The notes: generated by a model not told the origin, from the letters alone. Shown: positions 35,302-50,350, counted from the first letter of the stretch. The stretch is DNA of 64,000 bases from Manihot esculenta (GCF_001659605.2 NC_035162.2:12109248-12173247); one strand, 5' to 3'. Numbers and translations: made by a program.

Positions 35302-36123
35302 TTGGCGATATACCCTTTAAAAAGTAACTATGGTTCTCTGTACCCATAATATGTTCATCTTTCAGCTTTAGTTACATTCAGCTGAGAAACAAATATAGTT
35401 TCATCTTCAGTGCCATTTGTAAACCTCAGCAGCTGTATTTTATCAACCAAGAGAGAACCTCAGTTGTAAATTGGAGGATCTCACGGATCCCTTTTAGCAC
35501 TTAACAAAGTGTAATTTGGGTGAAATAGGAGTAGATTTCTATTGTTAAGGGTGGAAATTGGCGAGAATTGAAGCCCATGCTCCCCATGGCTGTTCCTTGG
35601 CTTGTTACTGATTATTTTTGTAATAATCTGTGAGCTGTATTAATTATTTTATATATATGAATAAAGGTTCATTAGTGCTCCAGCAATTTTCTAGTCATTG
35701 CATTTTGCCCTTGATCATCTTAATGTTGTTGTTACATGATGATTTGAGAACTATAATGTCGTAAATGACTGAACAGACTAACACATAATCCTCTATGCTT
35801 AAATGGACCAGAACCAGAAAACTTTCCGAAACAAACTCCAGACTGCTGCAAAATACATCAAAAATTTATATGCAGCAGCAGCAGTATTAATAAAGGTCAA
35901 CTGCCCATAGCTGGTGGAGATGTTGGACTGACTTTGATCAACTCAATATTTATTGCATTTGTGTTCAACTTGAATACAGCAAATATTACATTCAAATTTC
36001 TAGTTAAGATACTGCAAGAACAGAAATCAAAAAGAAAAGGTTCACATGAAAATCTGGAGAAAAATAGATCCTGTTGCTGCAGCCTGCAGGAACATGTTTA
36101 ATGAATTTAACCTTCCTCAAACA
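35302..36123. other. Region between the two convergent gene 3' ends
   Basis: Holds the ACCase 3' untranslated sequence with an AATAAA near 35660. On the other strand an AATAAA (plus-strand TTTATT at about 35949-35954) lies about 170 bp beyond the kinase stop. Nothing else was recognised. Confidence 0.6.
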
Positions 36124-38754
<2,631 letters not shown>

Positions 38755-40000
38755 ATTCTGTGTTATCCTGCCTGCCTTTCTGATCAGTGTATACAGGTGG
38801 TGATGATGATGAGCAATGTGTCAACTTGAAGAAAGGGAAAGAGCAGGGGGAAAAGAAAATTAAAATCAGAGGAAAATTTGCAAATGGGACTTTAGGATTA
38901 TGGGTCTCAAATCCAATCTCATGGTCGTCCAATTAAATAACGAGGTGGTCCATGTTGGACTACGTGGTCCATGTTGGACTGGGTCAGTGGTTTGTGTCGT
39001 TCGGAGAAATTGCTATAAAATTCTCTTTCTGTACGCCAAATAAAAAGAAAAATTTTACACGTGGTCGCCATATGAATACAACGTGACGATATATACAAAA
39101 AAATCCATTAAATATTTTTAATTTAATAAATTATAATATAATTTTTAAAATTTTATATTAATAAAAATATAATTTTTTAATTTAAATTTATATGAAAGTA
39201 AGTATATTTTATATTTATTATATGTATTATTAAATATATTATATTATATAAATATTTATTATAAATAAATTTTTATTATATAAAATATTACATATAAATA
39301 ATATATATTAAAATATTTATATATATTTAATATTATGATTATGTGTATAATTTTTTTAAAGTAATAAATTGGATATGAAGACTCAAAACATGAATCTCCT
39401 AATATACTTTTATTTATTGAATTAAATCCGAATATCCTAAATGAATATTATATTTTTATTTATTAGACTAAATCAAAATGAATAAATCATATATTATTTT
39501 TAATATATAAAAAACTATACTTCATATCATTAATATTAAATAAAATAAAATATTATAAATTTATCCATAAAATTTTTTTATCATATTTTCAATTTTATTT
39601 AATTTATATATATATATATATATAAATTAAATAAAATAAATAATATGATTATTAATAAAGTGCATTATTTAAATAAAAATAATGTATTTTGAGAATTATT
39701 TTATCAGTAAAACAAAATTTTAAGCATATAGTTCTAAATTTTTATAATTTAATTTAATTTTTTATTATTTAAAAATTAAAATGTTTAATATAAATATGAA
39801 TTAGGTAAAGCTATGATGGAATTTGGTAAAGCTAAGATGAAATTTAGCACCCCAATATCAAATCAGAATAAAATTAAGGTAACATGCTGACTTTAGAAAT
39901 TGACCAATATTAAATTATAAATAAACAATGTTAGAACAAGGGGCAATAACAGGAAAAACTGACTTAAAAAATTTAACCTCTAACACTAAATTAACTCCGA
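38755..40000. other. Kinase upstream region and AT-rich spacer
   Basis: About 300 bp upstream of the kinase ATG has mixed composition. From about 39040 the DNA is extremely AT-rich (long runs of A/T, including a TA repeat near 39606-39622). A short direct repeat GGTAAAGCTA(T/A)GATG occurs at about 39806-39840. No gene or element end was recognised. Confidence 0.6.
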
Positions 40001-40119
40001 GAAAGAGCTTACAATCTGGCCGGTTAAAGGCTTCAGAAGAGCAGAAAACATAAAAAAAACTAAGACATTTGGAAAAAGAGCTTGCAATCTGGCTGGTTAA
40101 AGGCTTTAGAAGAGCAGAA
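40001..40119. repeat. Tandem duplication of about 73 bp, second copy interrupted by Cop1
   Basis: GAGCTTACAATCTGGCCGG (copy 1, from about 40001) and GAGCTTGCAATCTGGCTGG (copy 2, from about 40074) start two adjacent units. Copy 2 stops at 40119 (AGAGCAGAA) and continues at 44990 (GACATAAAAAACTAAGACATT), matching copy 1 (AACATAAAAAAAACTAAGAC). Copy 1 thus serves as an internal empty site for the copia insertion. Confidence 0.88.
40115..40119. repeat. Target-site duplication CAGAA, left copy (Cop1)
   Basis: CAGAA here and at 44985-44989 flank the element. The uninterrupted tandem copy has a single CAGAA at the matching place. Confidence 0.93.
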
Positions 40120-40414
40120 TATTAAAGATAAAGACTAACTATAACAGTTTTATCTATTTGTAACTTGAGTTATAGCTGTATACTTATCTTGTATTTAGTT
40201 AGTGATAAGGGTTAGAGTTGTGATAAGGTTTAGAGTCATGATAAGGTTAGAGTTATGATAAGATTTAGAGTTATGATAAGGTTTATAGTTGGTTGAGATA
40301 ATATTTGTTATTCATATAATCTGTATCAAACTCAACCACTGGTATATACTATATAAATGTATTCTATACAGAAATACAAATACATAGAATTCTCAATATC
40401 ATAAATCTTCTATA
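40120..40414 (+). repeat. Cop1 5' LTR (295 bp)
   Basis: Begins TATTAAAGATAAAGAC and ends AAATCTTCTATA directly before the primer site. It contains repeated GATAAGGTTTAGAGT-like units (40206-40290), which may be promoter elements, and a TATATAAA box near 40350. Confidence 0.93.
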
Positions 40415-40427
40415 TGGTATCAGAGCC
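40415..40427 (+). other. Primer-binding site of Cop1
   Basis: TGGTATCAGAGCC begins at the first base after the LTR, as for initiator tRNA-Met priming. This fixes the LTR end as ...CTATA. Confidence 0.92.
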
Positions 40428-40472
40428 GCAATCTGCTCTCACGAGTTTTCTGATCCAATTTTCTTTTAATTA

Positions 40473-43400
40473 ATGGCTTCGTCATCCAATACCGTCATTC
40501 AATTAAATGCTCCAACGCATTTTCCAATTAAACTTACTCCGGAGAATTTTCCTGTTTGGAGAAAACAGATCCAATCAACCTTAATTGGTCTTGATTTACT
40601 TGATTTTATTGATGGTTCACGGGTTGCACCATCACAATTTATTTCTGAAAAAGACAAAACAGCCAACCCAGCTTTCGCCTTATGGTTTCGACAAGATCAA
40701 ATTTTGATCAGTGCTCTTTTAGGAAGTTGTTCCGATACTATTCAACCCTTGATTTCTTCAGCCAATACTGCCAAAGAAGCATGGGATCGACTTCACCAGA
40801 GTTTTGCTAATGTTTCTCGTTCTAGAATTCTGTCCTTAAAAACTAAATTAGCACAGAACTCTAAGGAAACCAAACCGATTGCTATTTTTCTCAATGAGAT
40901 GAGGGCTATTGCAGATGAGCTTGCTCTTACCCAGAATCCGGTGAGTGATGATGACTTAATTATTTATATTATCACGCGATTGGGAGATGATTACAGTCCC
41001 ATAGTTGCTGCGTTAAAAGTTCGTGAAACCCCAATAACCTTTTCTGATCTCTTTGAAAAACTTACTGATCATGAACGATCCCTACAAGAAAAAGATTCCA
41101 CAACTGTTTCAGCTATGTCACAAGTGATTGCTACTGTCAATTACACTCAACGTTCTGGAGGGCGTTCACACAATCAGAATGGCAATTATAATCGATCTCC
41201 ACAAAACTCCAATTATTCTGGAAATCGACGTGGTGGTCGTGGTTCTTACTCTGGTGGTCGAGGTCGAGGTTCTTATCGACCTGATGTGGTATGTCAATTT
41301 TGTGAATATACTGGGCATACTACTGCTGAATGTCGCAAATTGGCTCGCTTTCTTAAGGAGAATAATATGTCTTTAAAGACTGATACCTCGCATTCTTCAG
41401 CACCGATACCTGCAGTTAATGTTACTTCTTCTATGGCTGCTTCTTCTCCACAACAATGGTTGTTTGATAGCGGAGCTTCTCATCATGTTGTGTCGAATCC
41501 AGCTTCTTTGCAAAGCTATTTTGACTATGGAGGTCCTGAGGAAGTACAACTTGGTGATGGTAAAACGCTTGCTGTATCACATACTGGTTTTGTGCAAATT
41601 CCTACTTACTCTAAGAATTTATCATTGCCTAATGTGTTATGCGTGCCTAATCTGCGCAAGAATTTGGTCTCAATTGCTAAGTTGTGTCGCACTAATCATG
41701 TTTCTGTGGAATTTTTTCCATCTTATTTTGTTGTGAAGGATCTGTACACGGGGGCGTCTCTCCTACGGGGAGAGAACATTGATGATATCTACTGTGCAAG
41801 TTTTTCCAGAGTTAATTCTCAACGTTCTCAGCTGAATGTTACTACTCGGTGTCTGTCTTTGCTTTCTGAATGGCATCACAAGCTTGGTCATCCCAACAAT
41901 AAAGTCCTTTTGTTAGTACTTCGAAATATTGGTCTTCAGTCTATGTCTAAATATGTTTCTAGTTTTCATTGTACTTCCTGCTCTATGAGCAAGAGTCATA
42001 AATTACCATTTTCTGAGAATTCTCTTGTTAGTAATAAGCCTTTGCAACTTGTTTATTCCAATGTTTGGGGTCCTACACAAAAATCTATTGATGGCTATGC
42101 ATATTACGTTACATTTATTGATCACTATTCTAAGTATGTTTGGCTATATCCCATGAAGCAGAAATCTGATACTCATGATTTGTTTATCCACTTTCAGAAA
42201 TTGGTTGAAAATTATTTTCACACTAGAATTGTTTCTGTGTTCACTGATAATGGTGGGGAGTATCAAAAGCTTAAGAATCATTTTTTGTCTTGTGGTATTT
42301 CACATTATACAACACCTCCACATACGCCAGAGCATAATGGTACTGCTGAACGTCGTCATCGCTCAATAGTTGAAACAGGTCTTGCTATGTTACAATTTTC
42401 GTCTTTACCTTCTAATTATTTGTCTCATGCTTTTCAGGCTGCTGTTTATTTGCTTAATCGGTTGCCTTCGTCCGCTATTTTGTTTCAAACACCTTTCTCT
42501 AGATTGTTTGGTATGCCTCATAGTTTTAAGAGATTGAAATCTTTTGGTTGCCTTTGTTTTCCATGGCTAAGGCCATATAATAATTCTAAACTTCAGTGTC
42601 GTTCATTGCCTTGTATTTTTCTTGGATATTCTCCAACTCAATCTGCATACAAATGTTACGATCCAAAGGCTAATCGTTTGTATTTGTCTCGTCATGTTCA
42701 ATTTGTTGAGCATATTTTTCCATCTGAAACTTGCACTAGTTCTCATCAATTTACAGATTATTTTCGAGATGCTTCTTGTACAGGTTCGGCACAACAACCA
42801 AATCCATCACCTGTTGCACCAACTGCAGTTGCTTCGGTTCCATTGGCAATTTCTATTCCAAGTGATTCTGATTTGTTGGTTTCAAGTACTGGTTCCGAAT
42901 CTATTACAGCATTATCAGCAGAATCTGATCAATCTACCATGCCATTAATTAGTACTGAGACTCAACAAGTTGACCCTTTGATGACTGAATCTTCTACTAC
43001 TGCTTTAGATTTGCCACTACCGATTGTTTCACAAGACTCAGTTCCAGCTCCTGTACAACGGCAGCAGCGACAAAGGAAGCCTAACTCAAAGTATTTTAAT
43101 TCTTCTTTTGTTAATCTTACAACTAAATATCCTTTATCGGATACACTCGAGCCAAGAACAGTGAAACAAGCTCTGGCCAGTTCACTTTGGCGGCAGACGA
43201 TGGATTCAGAGTACAATGCTCTTTTGAAAAATAAAACCTGGGAGCTGGTTCCGAGAGACAAACATCATCTTATTAGTTGCAAATGGGTGTTTCGGATTAA
43301 GCATAAACCGGATGGTACTATTGATAAGTACAAGGCACGTTTGGTTGCCAAAGGATTTCTTCAGGAACCTGGGCGTGATTATTTTGAGACATTTAGTCCG

Positions 43401-44708
43401 GTTACAAAACCGGTTACAATTCGGGTAGTTCTTACTCTTGCAATTTCTAAAGGATGGCAGTTAAGGCAATTGGATGTAAATAATGCCTTTTTACATGGCA
43501 CACTTTATGAAGATGTCTACATGCAGCAACCTCCATGATATGTGCAACCTGAGTTTCCTGATTATGTTTGCAAACTGAAGAAGTCTCTTTATGGTTTGAA
43601 ACAGGCTCCACGAGCTTGGTATCTTGAACTTACTTCTTTTTTGCTCAAACTTGGTTTTCGCAAATCAAATGCTGATGCGTCCTTGTTTATTTTTTCCTCC
43701 AATGGGATTATTGCATATTTTCTAGTATATGTTTACGATATTGTACTTACAGGTAATAACAATCATTTTCTGCATACCTGTGTACAGAAGCTATCTGCTC
43801 AGTTCTCTGTCAAAGATTTGAGAATATTAAATCATTTTTTGGGGGTTGAAGTGATTTCTACAGCTGCAGGATTATTTCTTTCGCAACATTGACATATTGC
43901 TGATTTGTTAGACCGATTTGATATGGCTGGAGCTAAAGAGGTGAATACTCCTATGTCTACAGGAGACAAGCTCATCTTAAATGATGGTTCTAGTTCGACT
44001 GATTCCACCGTATATCGCCAAATTGTTGGATCTCTTCAATATTTGGCAATTACGCGTCCTGATGTTTCTTTTGCAGTGAATCGGCTGTCACAATTTATGC
44101 ATGCACCGACGCAAACTCATCTTCAAGCACTAAAACGTGTTTTGCGATATCTTAAAGGAACCATACATTATGGCTTATTTCTCAATCGAAATTCCACTCA
44201 TACTCTGTCTGCCTTCTCTGATTCTGATTGGGGTGGTGTCCTTGATAATGGGCGGTCTACAACAGCTTATGTTCTATATCTTGGTTCTAATATTATATCC
44301 TGGAAATCTAGTCGCCAAAAGACTGTCTCCCGATCTTCTACAGAGGCTGAGTACAAAGCCTTAGCCAATGCTGCAGCAGAGGTATTTTGGGTTCAAAGTT
44401 TATTACAAGATTTGGGAGTACTAATATCACAACCACCAGTCCTTCATTGTGATAATCTTGGTGCGACTTACTTCTGCGCCAATCCAATCTATCATACTAG
44501 GATGAAGCATCTTGCACTGGATTACCATTTTGTTCGCGAGAAAATTAATGCTGGACAGTTAAGGGTTCTTCACATAAGTTCAAAAGATCAAGTTGCTGAT
44601 GTGCTTACAAAGGCTTTGGGAAGAACTCAGTTTTGTTACTTTAGAACCAAGATTGGAGTCTCCGATGGCGCCTCAATCTTGCGGGGGCGTATTAAAGATA
44701 AAGACTAA
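40473..44708 (+). pseudogene. Cop1 gag-pol polyprotein with two in-frame TGA codons and an altered RT active site
   Basis: One frame from ATG 40473 to 44708, broken by TGA at 43536-43538 and 43890-43892. Gag spans residues about 1-300 with the knuckle CQFCEYTGHTTAEC. Protease is WLFDSGASHHVV. The integrase N-terminus has WHHKLGHPN ... HCTSC, and its core has FIDHYSKYVW, FTDNGGEYQ and HNGTAERRHRS. RT starts at about 43160 (KTWELVPR, YKARLVAKGF, DVNNAFLHG). The RT catalytic motif reads YVYD, with Tyr (codon 43734-43736) where copia RTs have the first Asp. RNase H has FSDSDWGG and STEAEYKAL. Gag, protease and integrase remain open; RT is dead three times over. Confidence 0.94.
44678..44689 (+). 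other. Probable polypurine tract of Cop1
   Basis: The G-rich run CTTGCGGGGGCG ends directly at the 3' LTR start. It overlaps the end of the pol frame and is a less pure purine tract than usual. Confidence 0.6.
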
Positions 44709-44984
44709 CTATAACAGTTTTATCTATTTGTAACTTGAGTTATAGCTGTATACTTATCTTGTATTTAGTTAGTGATAAGGGTTAGAGTTGTGATAAGGTT
44801 TAGAGTCATGATAAGGTTAGAGTTATGATAAGATTTAGAGTTATGATAAGGTTTATAGTTGGTTGAGATAATATTTGTTATTCATATAATCTGTATCAAA
44901 CTCAACCACTGGTATATACTATATAAATGTATTCTATACAGAAATACAAATACATAGAATTCTCAATATCATAAATCTTCTATA
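44690..44984 (+). repeat. Cop1 3' LTR (295 bp)
   Basis: I see no difference from 40120-40414. It ends CTTCTATA and is followed by the CAGAA duplication at 44985-44989. Confidence 0.93.
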
Positions 44985-44989
44985 CAGAA
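44985..44989. repeat. Target-site duplication CAGAA, right copy (Cop1)
   Basis: Same as 40115-40119; the interrupted 73-bp unit continues from 44990. Confidence 0.93.
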
Positions 44990-45060
44990 GACATAAAAAA
45001 CTAAGACATTCAACAAGTAGAATTTAAAATGCAATATGTTAATTAAACATTTTTATGAGT

Positions 45061-46698
45061 AAAATACCAAACAAGCAGCTTGGCATTACTCGTAGATAAT
45101 TTATGCAAAAAATAATTTAAATATGAGAATACAATGAAATTTGAATGGATAAGAAAAATAAAAGAAAACAACTGGAAAATAAGAGAAAGGTTCAAAATTT
45201 TATTAATTTAATCACTCATTCCCTATACTATTTGAATGGGTTACAGAAACAATAAGGGATGGGGGAGTAGAACTAACTAGGTCATTTATGAGATTGCCTT
45301 CCTACAGTCTAGGGGGCAAGGAAGGGGGGTTCTTGGGTAAGGGATTATCGTTCTCTCCATAGTAGACCTCCTCGCTATCGGAATCAAGTTCGGGGGCTCG
45401 TAAGTCAGCCAACGAAGTGGAGGGGGCATCACGAGCAACTTTGAGGCCTTGGTTATAGCCTGAAGCGCACATGCGAAAGATCTCCTTATATATTTTTTCC
45501 TTTAGCTACGCTGAGCCCTTATACTCCTTCAACCGTACTTTGCAAGCTTGTTAAATTTTCTCCTTTAGCTCTGCAGAGTCCTTGTACTCCTGTAGCCATG
45601 CTTCACAGGCCTACTAAACTCCATCCTTTACACCCCGGGCATTCCTCAACAAGGAGGCACACCTCTCCATCAGGGCAGAAACCTCTTGGCAGAGTTGCTG
45701 TTGCTGAAGTCAAGACTCCTCCACTACCAAAGTTATGCCCTTCAGGTCCTCGATGTACTTGTTAGGCTCCTGCTGGAGGATAGTAGCACGAGCCAAGGCC
45801 TCATCACGCTGGGCCCAGGCCTTATCGCGTTGACGACAGATCTCCTCTAAAGTAGACGGCTGTGTGAGAGCTTCATCTCGCTGAGATTTTGCCGCAAAAG
45901 CCCTTTGGGAAGCCCTGGCGACCTCTTCCTTCATCTCCCCCAATTTCTTGGTGAGGTCTTTAATTTGCTCTCAAAACTCGATGTTGTGCCCATGAGCCTC
46001 ACTTGTGGCAATTAGATTTTCATCTCAGCGTGCCTCAGCAATGCACTAGTCTATCGAGCTCTAGAGAGATTAATTTCGTGCATCGATTTCCATGAACATA
46101 TCAAAGGCCTACCATAAAAAAGAAAAAGATAATGTCAGAAAAACTGCAAACTTAAAAATGCCATTAAGAAGGACAAACAACGTACCATGACGAACATCTC
46201 CCTCAGACTGTCCCCGAGGGCCTCTATAGAACACAAGCTGAAGGCAGCCTGCTGTTTGGTAGCACAAGCCAAATGGCTGACGAGGGCCAAAAAGTGAGGG
46301 TCAGAAGCATTGGGGACTCTCCCAAACATTCTCTCACTCAGCATCCCGACTATAGAGGCTAGTGTAGACTCAGCAGTCACTTCGGCGGCATTCAATAACT
46401 CATTTTCCGCTGCAAACAATAAGTGCTCTACCACCTTTTTCCCCTTATCAACAGAAGGGGAAGGGGCTGCCCTACAGGTTCTAAAGTCCGAGCACGTTTA
46501 GCAGTCCTGCCTTCGATGGTGATAGCACCCACAACTTGAAGGGGTGGGACATCCAAGGGAGTAGTCCTAATGCCCTCTTCCGAGTTACTCTCAGCTGACT
46601 TGCTAATCTCGATAGGCTCCTTAAGAACTTCTTTTGGAGCAAGGGCAGCCTTAGAAGAAGCCGATACTTTAAAAAGGATAGACGTCTTAGAAGCCGCT
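45061..46698 (-). pseudogene. Degenerate transposon gene copy 2, cut by Tk4
   Basis: Direct copy of 30087-31713 at high identity, same orientation. It starts at the same base (AAAATACCAAACAAGCAG) and stops at GAAGCCGCT, where the Tk4 LTR begins. It keeps the charged coiled coil (45710-45943), the Ala-rich segment (46135-46434) and part of the Lys/Ser-rich middle (46428-46698; GRTAKRARTLE). It is slightly better preserved than copy 1: about 12 bp lost from copy 1 near 31355 are present here. Both copies share in-frame stops, for example in the plus-strand CTCAAAACTCGATG region at about 30998 and 45970, so the gene was broken before it was duplicated. Confidence 0.6.
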
Positions 46699-47912
46699 TG
46701 TAATACCCGGCTAGAGTCCAGCATCGGAATTCCTATAGTCTGGTGGAATCTCAGGTGTCGGAACCCTTTAGAAGGGTAATACATATGTTTTCTAAGGTAT
46801 TTTAACATGTTTTAATGTTTTAAAGTGTTAAAAGAAATGAGTTTTTGAAAGAAAAGCAACAAGGGAGAAATGCAAAGGTTCGGCCGCCGAATCCATGCAA
46901 TGTTCGGCCGCCGAACATTGCATGGATTCGGCTTCACGTTTGGCCGCCGAAGGTGGTCTGGCCAGCCACCTTTAAAATGGTCAAAGGTCGGTGATTTGGA
47001 TAAGTTTTCTCCATTTTCGCCACCTGAGGTGAGGCTCTGAGTCCCTTTGGGAGATTTTCCTGTTTTTCCTCAAATCTTTCAAACTTTTGATGAGTTTTGT
47101 TGTTGTTTTGAAGATTTGAGCAAAAGAACTAAGTTTTGAAGCTTGGAGACTTTGGGTGTGGATTTCTCCATATCTCCACGTTAGGATCACTCATCCTCAA
47201 GTTCTTTAGGAGGTAAGGGTTGATCCTGAGCTTCTTTGATGATTTTTGAAGGTTTTATGGAAGTTTTATGGGTAGTAAGCATGATTAGGTTTAGATGAGG
47301 TTTTTGGTGATTCTTGTGTACAAGCATGTTTAAGTGTTGTTTGATGTGTTTGTTTGAGGTCTTACGATAGTTTTAGACCTCTTTATGCATGATATATGGT
47401 ATGTGCTAGTTGAGAGTAGTTGATATGCATGTTGGGTAAGTTTTGGGGTGAGTTTTGCATGAAGCAGAGCAGGTCTCTGCCCTATGGGTAAAGCCAGGTT
47501 CGGCCGCCGAAGGAAGGTTCGGCCGCCGAACCCCTTGTGGAGGCAGTTTCGGCTGCCAAAGCTTGCTTCCGAAAATTTGGACTTTCGTCTCTGGAGGCAA
47601 GGTTCGGCCGCCGAAGGTGCTGCCGAAGGATAAGTTTCGTCTCTGGACGAGACTTTCGGCTGCCAAAGGTGCCCCCGAAGGTTAGTAAGAGACTTTCGGC
47701 CGCCGAAAGCAGAAGTTCGGCCGCCGAAAGTGTATGAGTTTCATCTCTAGAGAGGACTTTTGGCCGCCGAAGGTACCCTGTCCAGCCTTCTTTTGCATGT
47801 TTTACGTGATAGTTTTAGGATCTTTTAGAGGGGTTTTGGGGAGTTTCTTAGAGTTGTTCTTGAGTTAGTTTGGTCCCTCATTTGAGTCCACCTGTGTAGG
47901 AACGGACCAGAG
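46699..47912 (+). repeat. Tk4 LTR, first part (plus orientation), interrupted by Tk5
   Basis: Starts TGTAATACCCGGCTAGAGTCC after a putative target copy CCGCT (46694-46698). It contains TTCGGCCGCCGAA motifs and a splice-donor-like AGGAG/GTAAGG near 47211. At 47908-47912 it ends in CAGAG, the Tk5 target; the LTR resumes at 58112. In this copy the last bases before Tk5 match the exon-like segment just after the first putative acceptor. Confidence 0.9.
47908..47912. repeat. Target-site duplication CAGAG, left copy (Tk5)
   Basis: Matches 58107-58111. The sister LTR of Tk6 has the uninterrupted GGACCAGAGAAATCAGGG at 60116. Confidence 0.95.
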
Positions 47913-50336
47913 TGTAACGACCCGGAAACCGGACCGCTACCGGCGCTAGGATTCAGGTCGGCTTAAGGCCGCCGGAACCCGTAGCAAGCCAAACATACAT
48001 CCTGTGAACCTGTTCAATCCCATACATGAACCAAAACATACATAAAAATTAAAACTTTTCTTTCATTTAAACATTTCTTTACCCAGCCTAGCCTGTGCAA
48101 GCATAACCATAACATAAACCCCTCATTGGAGTTCTCAACAAATACTCCAATGGGGTACATAACATATATCAGGCTTGGGTTACATAAACATCATAAAACA
48201 TTTATCTCATGTATTCAAGGGATTACAACAGACTCTAGTCAAGCACACTATATAACTTACATTACATTACATAACATACTTTTACATTATGAATAAACCA
48301 TGTCCACTTCTATGCTATTACAGAGACTTCTCTTACTCTTGCTGACTTCTCTATCTACACAGTACCTGCAAGACTGGGGTTAGGGGAGAGGGGTGAGCTA
48401 AAAAGCCCAGTGAGTAAAAAGTAAAAACATGATATTAATTCCTCCCTTTTTAGGTATTTTATTCTTAATTTTATTATTATTATCATTTGATTTAGTTCCA
48501 CACTTTTTAGGTATATTATTATTCATTTTATTATTAACATTGAATAACTTAACTTTTACTTCACATGCTTTCATGAAATGCAACACATCACATTTAATCA
48601 CATAAAGGATGGTATTGTCACCATTAGTCCTCACATCTCCAAGTGCCAGGGGCGTAGAATGGGCCTCGCTGGTCTTTCTCTTACATAACATACATATCAT
48701 AACATTCCAAAGTGCCAGGGGCGTAGAATGGGCCTCGCTGGTCTTTCTCTTACATAGTGCCAGGGGCGTAGAATGGGCCTCACTGGTCTTCCATAACATA
48801 TCATCATAACATAACATTAGAGGACTATGGATCACCCAATAACCATCCACATCAACATCAAATTATGCAATGCAACATATTCGTGAATTTCTAATGCAAA
48901 CATCCTGAACATCACATGGCATTAATGATGCATGAGTATGCTATCAGATTCATTCATTTGTTCATTCATTCATTACTTAAAAACTTAGGGAATAATCCCA
49001 CTCACCTGGTGACCGAAGCTTTAACGACGGACTCTGAAAGACTATCTCACAACCGGGGGTCTCGGGTCCTCGGGTCCGAACCTACACAGGTGGACTCAAA
49101 TGAGGCACCAAACAACAAGAACATAACTCTAAACATACCCCCAAAAACTTCCTAAAAACACCTCAAAACATCCCTAGAAAACATGCAAGAAAAGGCTGGG
49201 AAGGGCACTTTCGGCGGCACCTTCGGCGGCCGGAAGTCCCTCCAGAGCCGAAAGTCAGGCAGGTTCGGCGGCACCTTCGGCGGCCGAAACTCCCAGACAG
49301 AGACGAAACTCATGCATGTTCGGCGGCACCTTCGGCGGCCGAAAGTCTCGGACAGAGCCGAAACTCAAACTTTCGGGGGCAGGCTTCGGCAGCCTAAAGC
49401 TGCCTCCCACGCTGGTTCGGCGGCCGAAAGTACCTTCGGCTGCCGAACCTGGTTTCTGCCAAAGGGCAGAAACTTGGTTCCTCTTGCCCAAAACAACCCC
49501 CTACACAACCAATCATGCATAAACCTATTCTACAACAATCATACTCAAGCATACAAACTCCTAGGGGCCTCCAACAAGCTTAAACCCCAACTACAACACA
49601 CAAGCAAGCCACATTGCACATAAACACACATTAAACCATGGATTTTTCATAAAAACTCATCAAGCCTACTCATGCATTTCTACCCCAAAAACTTGCATAA
49701 AACTTACTTAAAACACATATAGAACTAGAGATCGGCTCTTACCTCTTGAAGATCGAGAGAGAAACGATCCTAGCTCGAAGATGGGGAGATTCGAGTTCTT
49801 GAACCTCAAAGCTCCAAAACTTGCTTAAACTTTAAAACTCTTCAAAAACAAGATGTAACTTGTTAAGATCTAAAGGATTTGAGGGAAAACACTTAAAATG
49901 ATCATAGGAGGGCTAAAGCTTACCGTCGGCCGAAATGGGAGAGAAAACCTCGCCTGTTTCGGTCACGGGGTCTCTTATAGGGCAGGTTCTGTCACCTTTC
50001 GGCGGCCTAACGTGCCCCCACATCTCATGCATGTTCGGCGGCCGAACATGAGGTTCGGCGGCCGAACCTTGAGTCTTTCAAACAAGGCTTTCGGAGGCCT
50101 AAAGCGCTCCCAAAACCCCACCATGTTCGGCGGCCGAACCTCACTTTCGGCGGCCGAACCTGGCAAAGCCTCCTTTGGTCTTTTTCATTCAAAAACTCAA
50201 TTTCCTTTTTGTTTAAAACATAAAATACATTAAAAACATTTCATAAAACATGGTTTTACCCTTCTAGAGGTTTCCGACATCCGAGATTCCACCGGACGGT
50301 AGGAATTCCGATACCGGAGTCTAGCCGGGTATTACA
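47913..50336 (-). repeat. Tk5 3' LTR (2424 bp)
   Basis: Plus-strand TGTAACGACCC ... GGGTATTACA, followed by the polypurine tract. It contains a three-unit cassette array at 48643-48790 and clusters of TTCGGCGGCCGAA motifs at about 49200-49460 and 50000-50165. Confidence 0.95.
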
Positions 50337-50350
50337 TTCTTCCCCCCTTA
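50337..50350 (-). other. Polypurine tract of Tk5
   Basis: The minus strand reads TAAGGGGGGAAGAA directly before the LTR start TGTAATACCC. The same tract is found next to the Tk3 LTR and, inverted, in Tk2. Confidence 0.92.

Larger units (their letters stand above)
40120..44984 (+). mobile_element. Cop1: Ty1/copia retrotransposon, 4865 bp, identical LTRs, TA...TA termini
   Basis: Plus-strand element flanked by CAGAA, with 295-bp LTRs that look identical base for base. A primer site starts at the base after the 5' LTR, and a G-rich tract precedes the 3' LTR. Coding order is gag, protease, integrase, RT, RNase H, which defines Ty1/copia. LTR termini are TATTAAAG...CTTCTATA instead of TG...CA. 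Confidence 0.95.

Noticed and set aside
39045..39800. AT-rich stretch as a matrix attachment site, MITE or replication origin
   Set aside because: Only base composition supports this; no inverted-repeat ends or target duplications were seen.
43536..43892. The two TGA codons in Cop1 as programmed recoding sites
   Set aside because: They lie inside RT, not at a gag/pol border, and a catalytic Asp nearby is also changed; ordinary mutation is the simpler reading.
48398..48850. A 150-residue frame repeated at 56168-56620
   Set aside because: It lies over the LTR cassette array; its repeated segments are just the repeat units. Identity of the two copies reflects LTR identity, not protein conservation.
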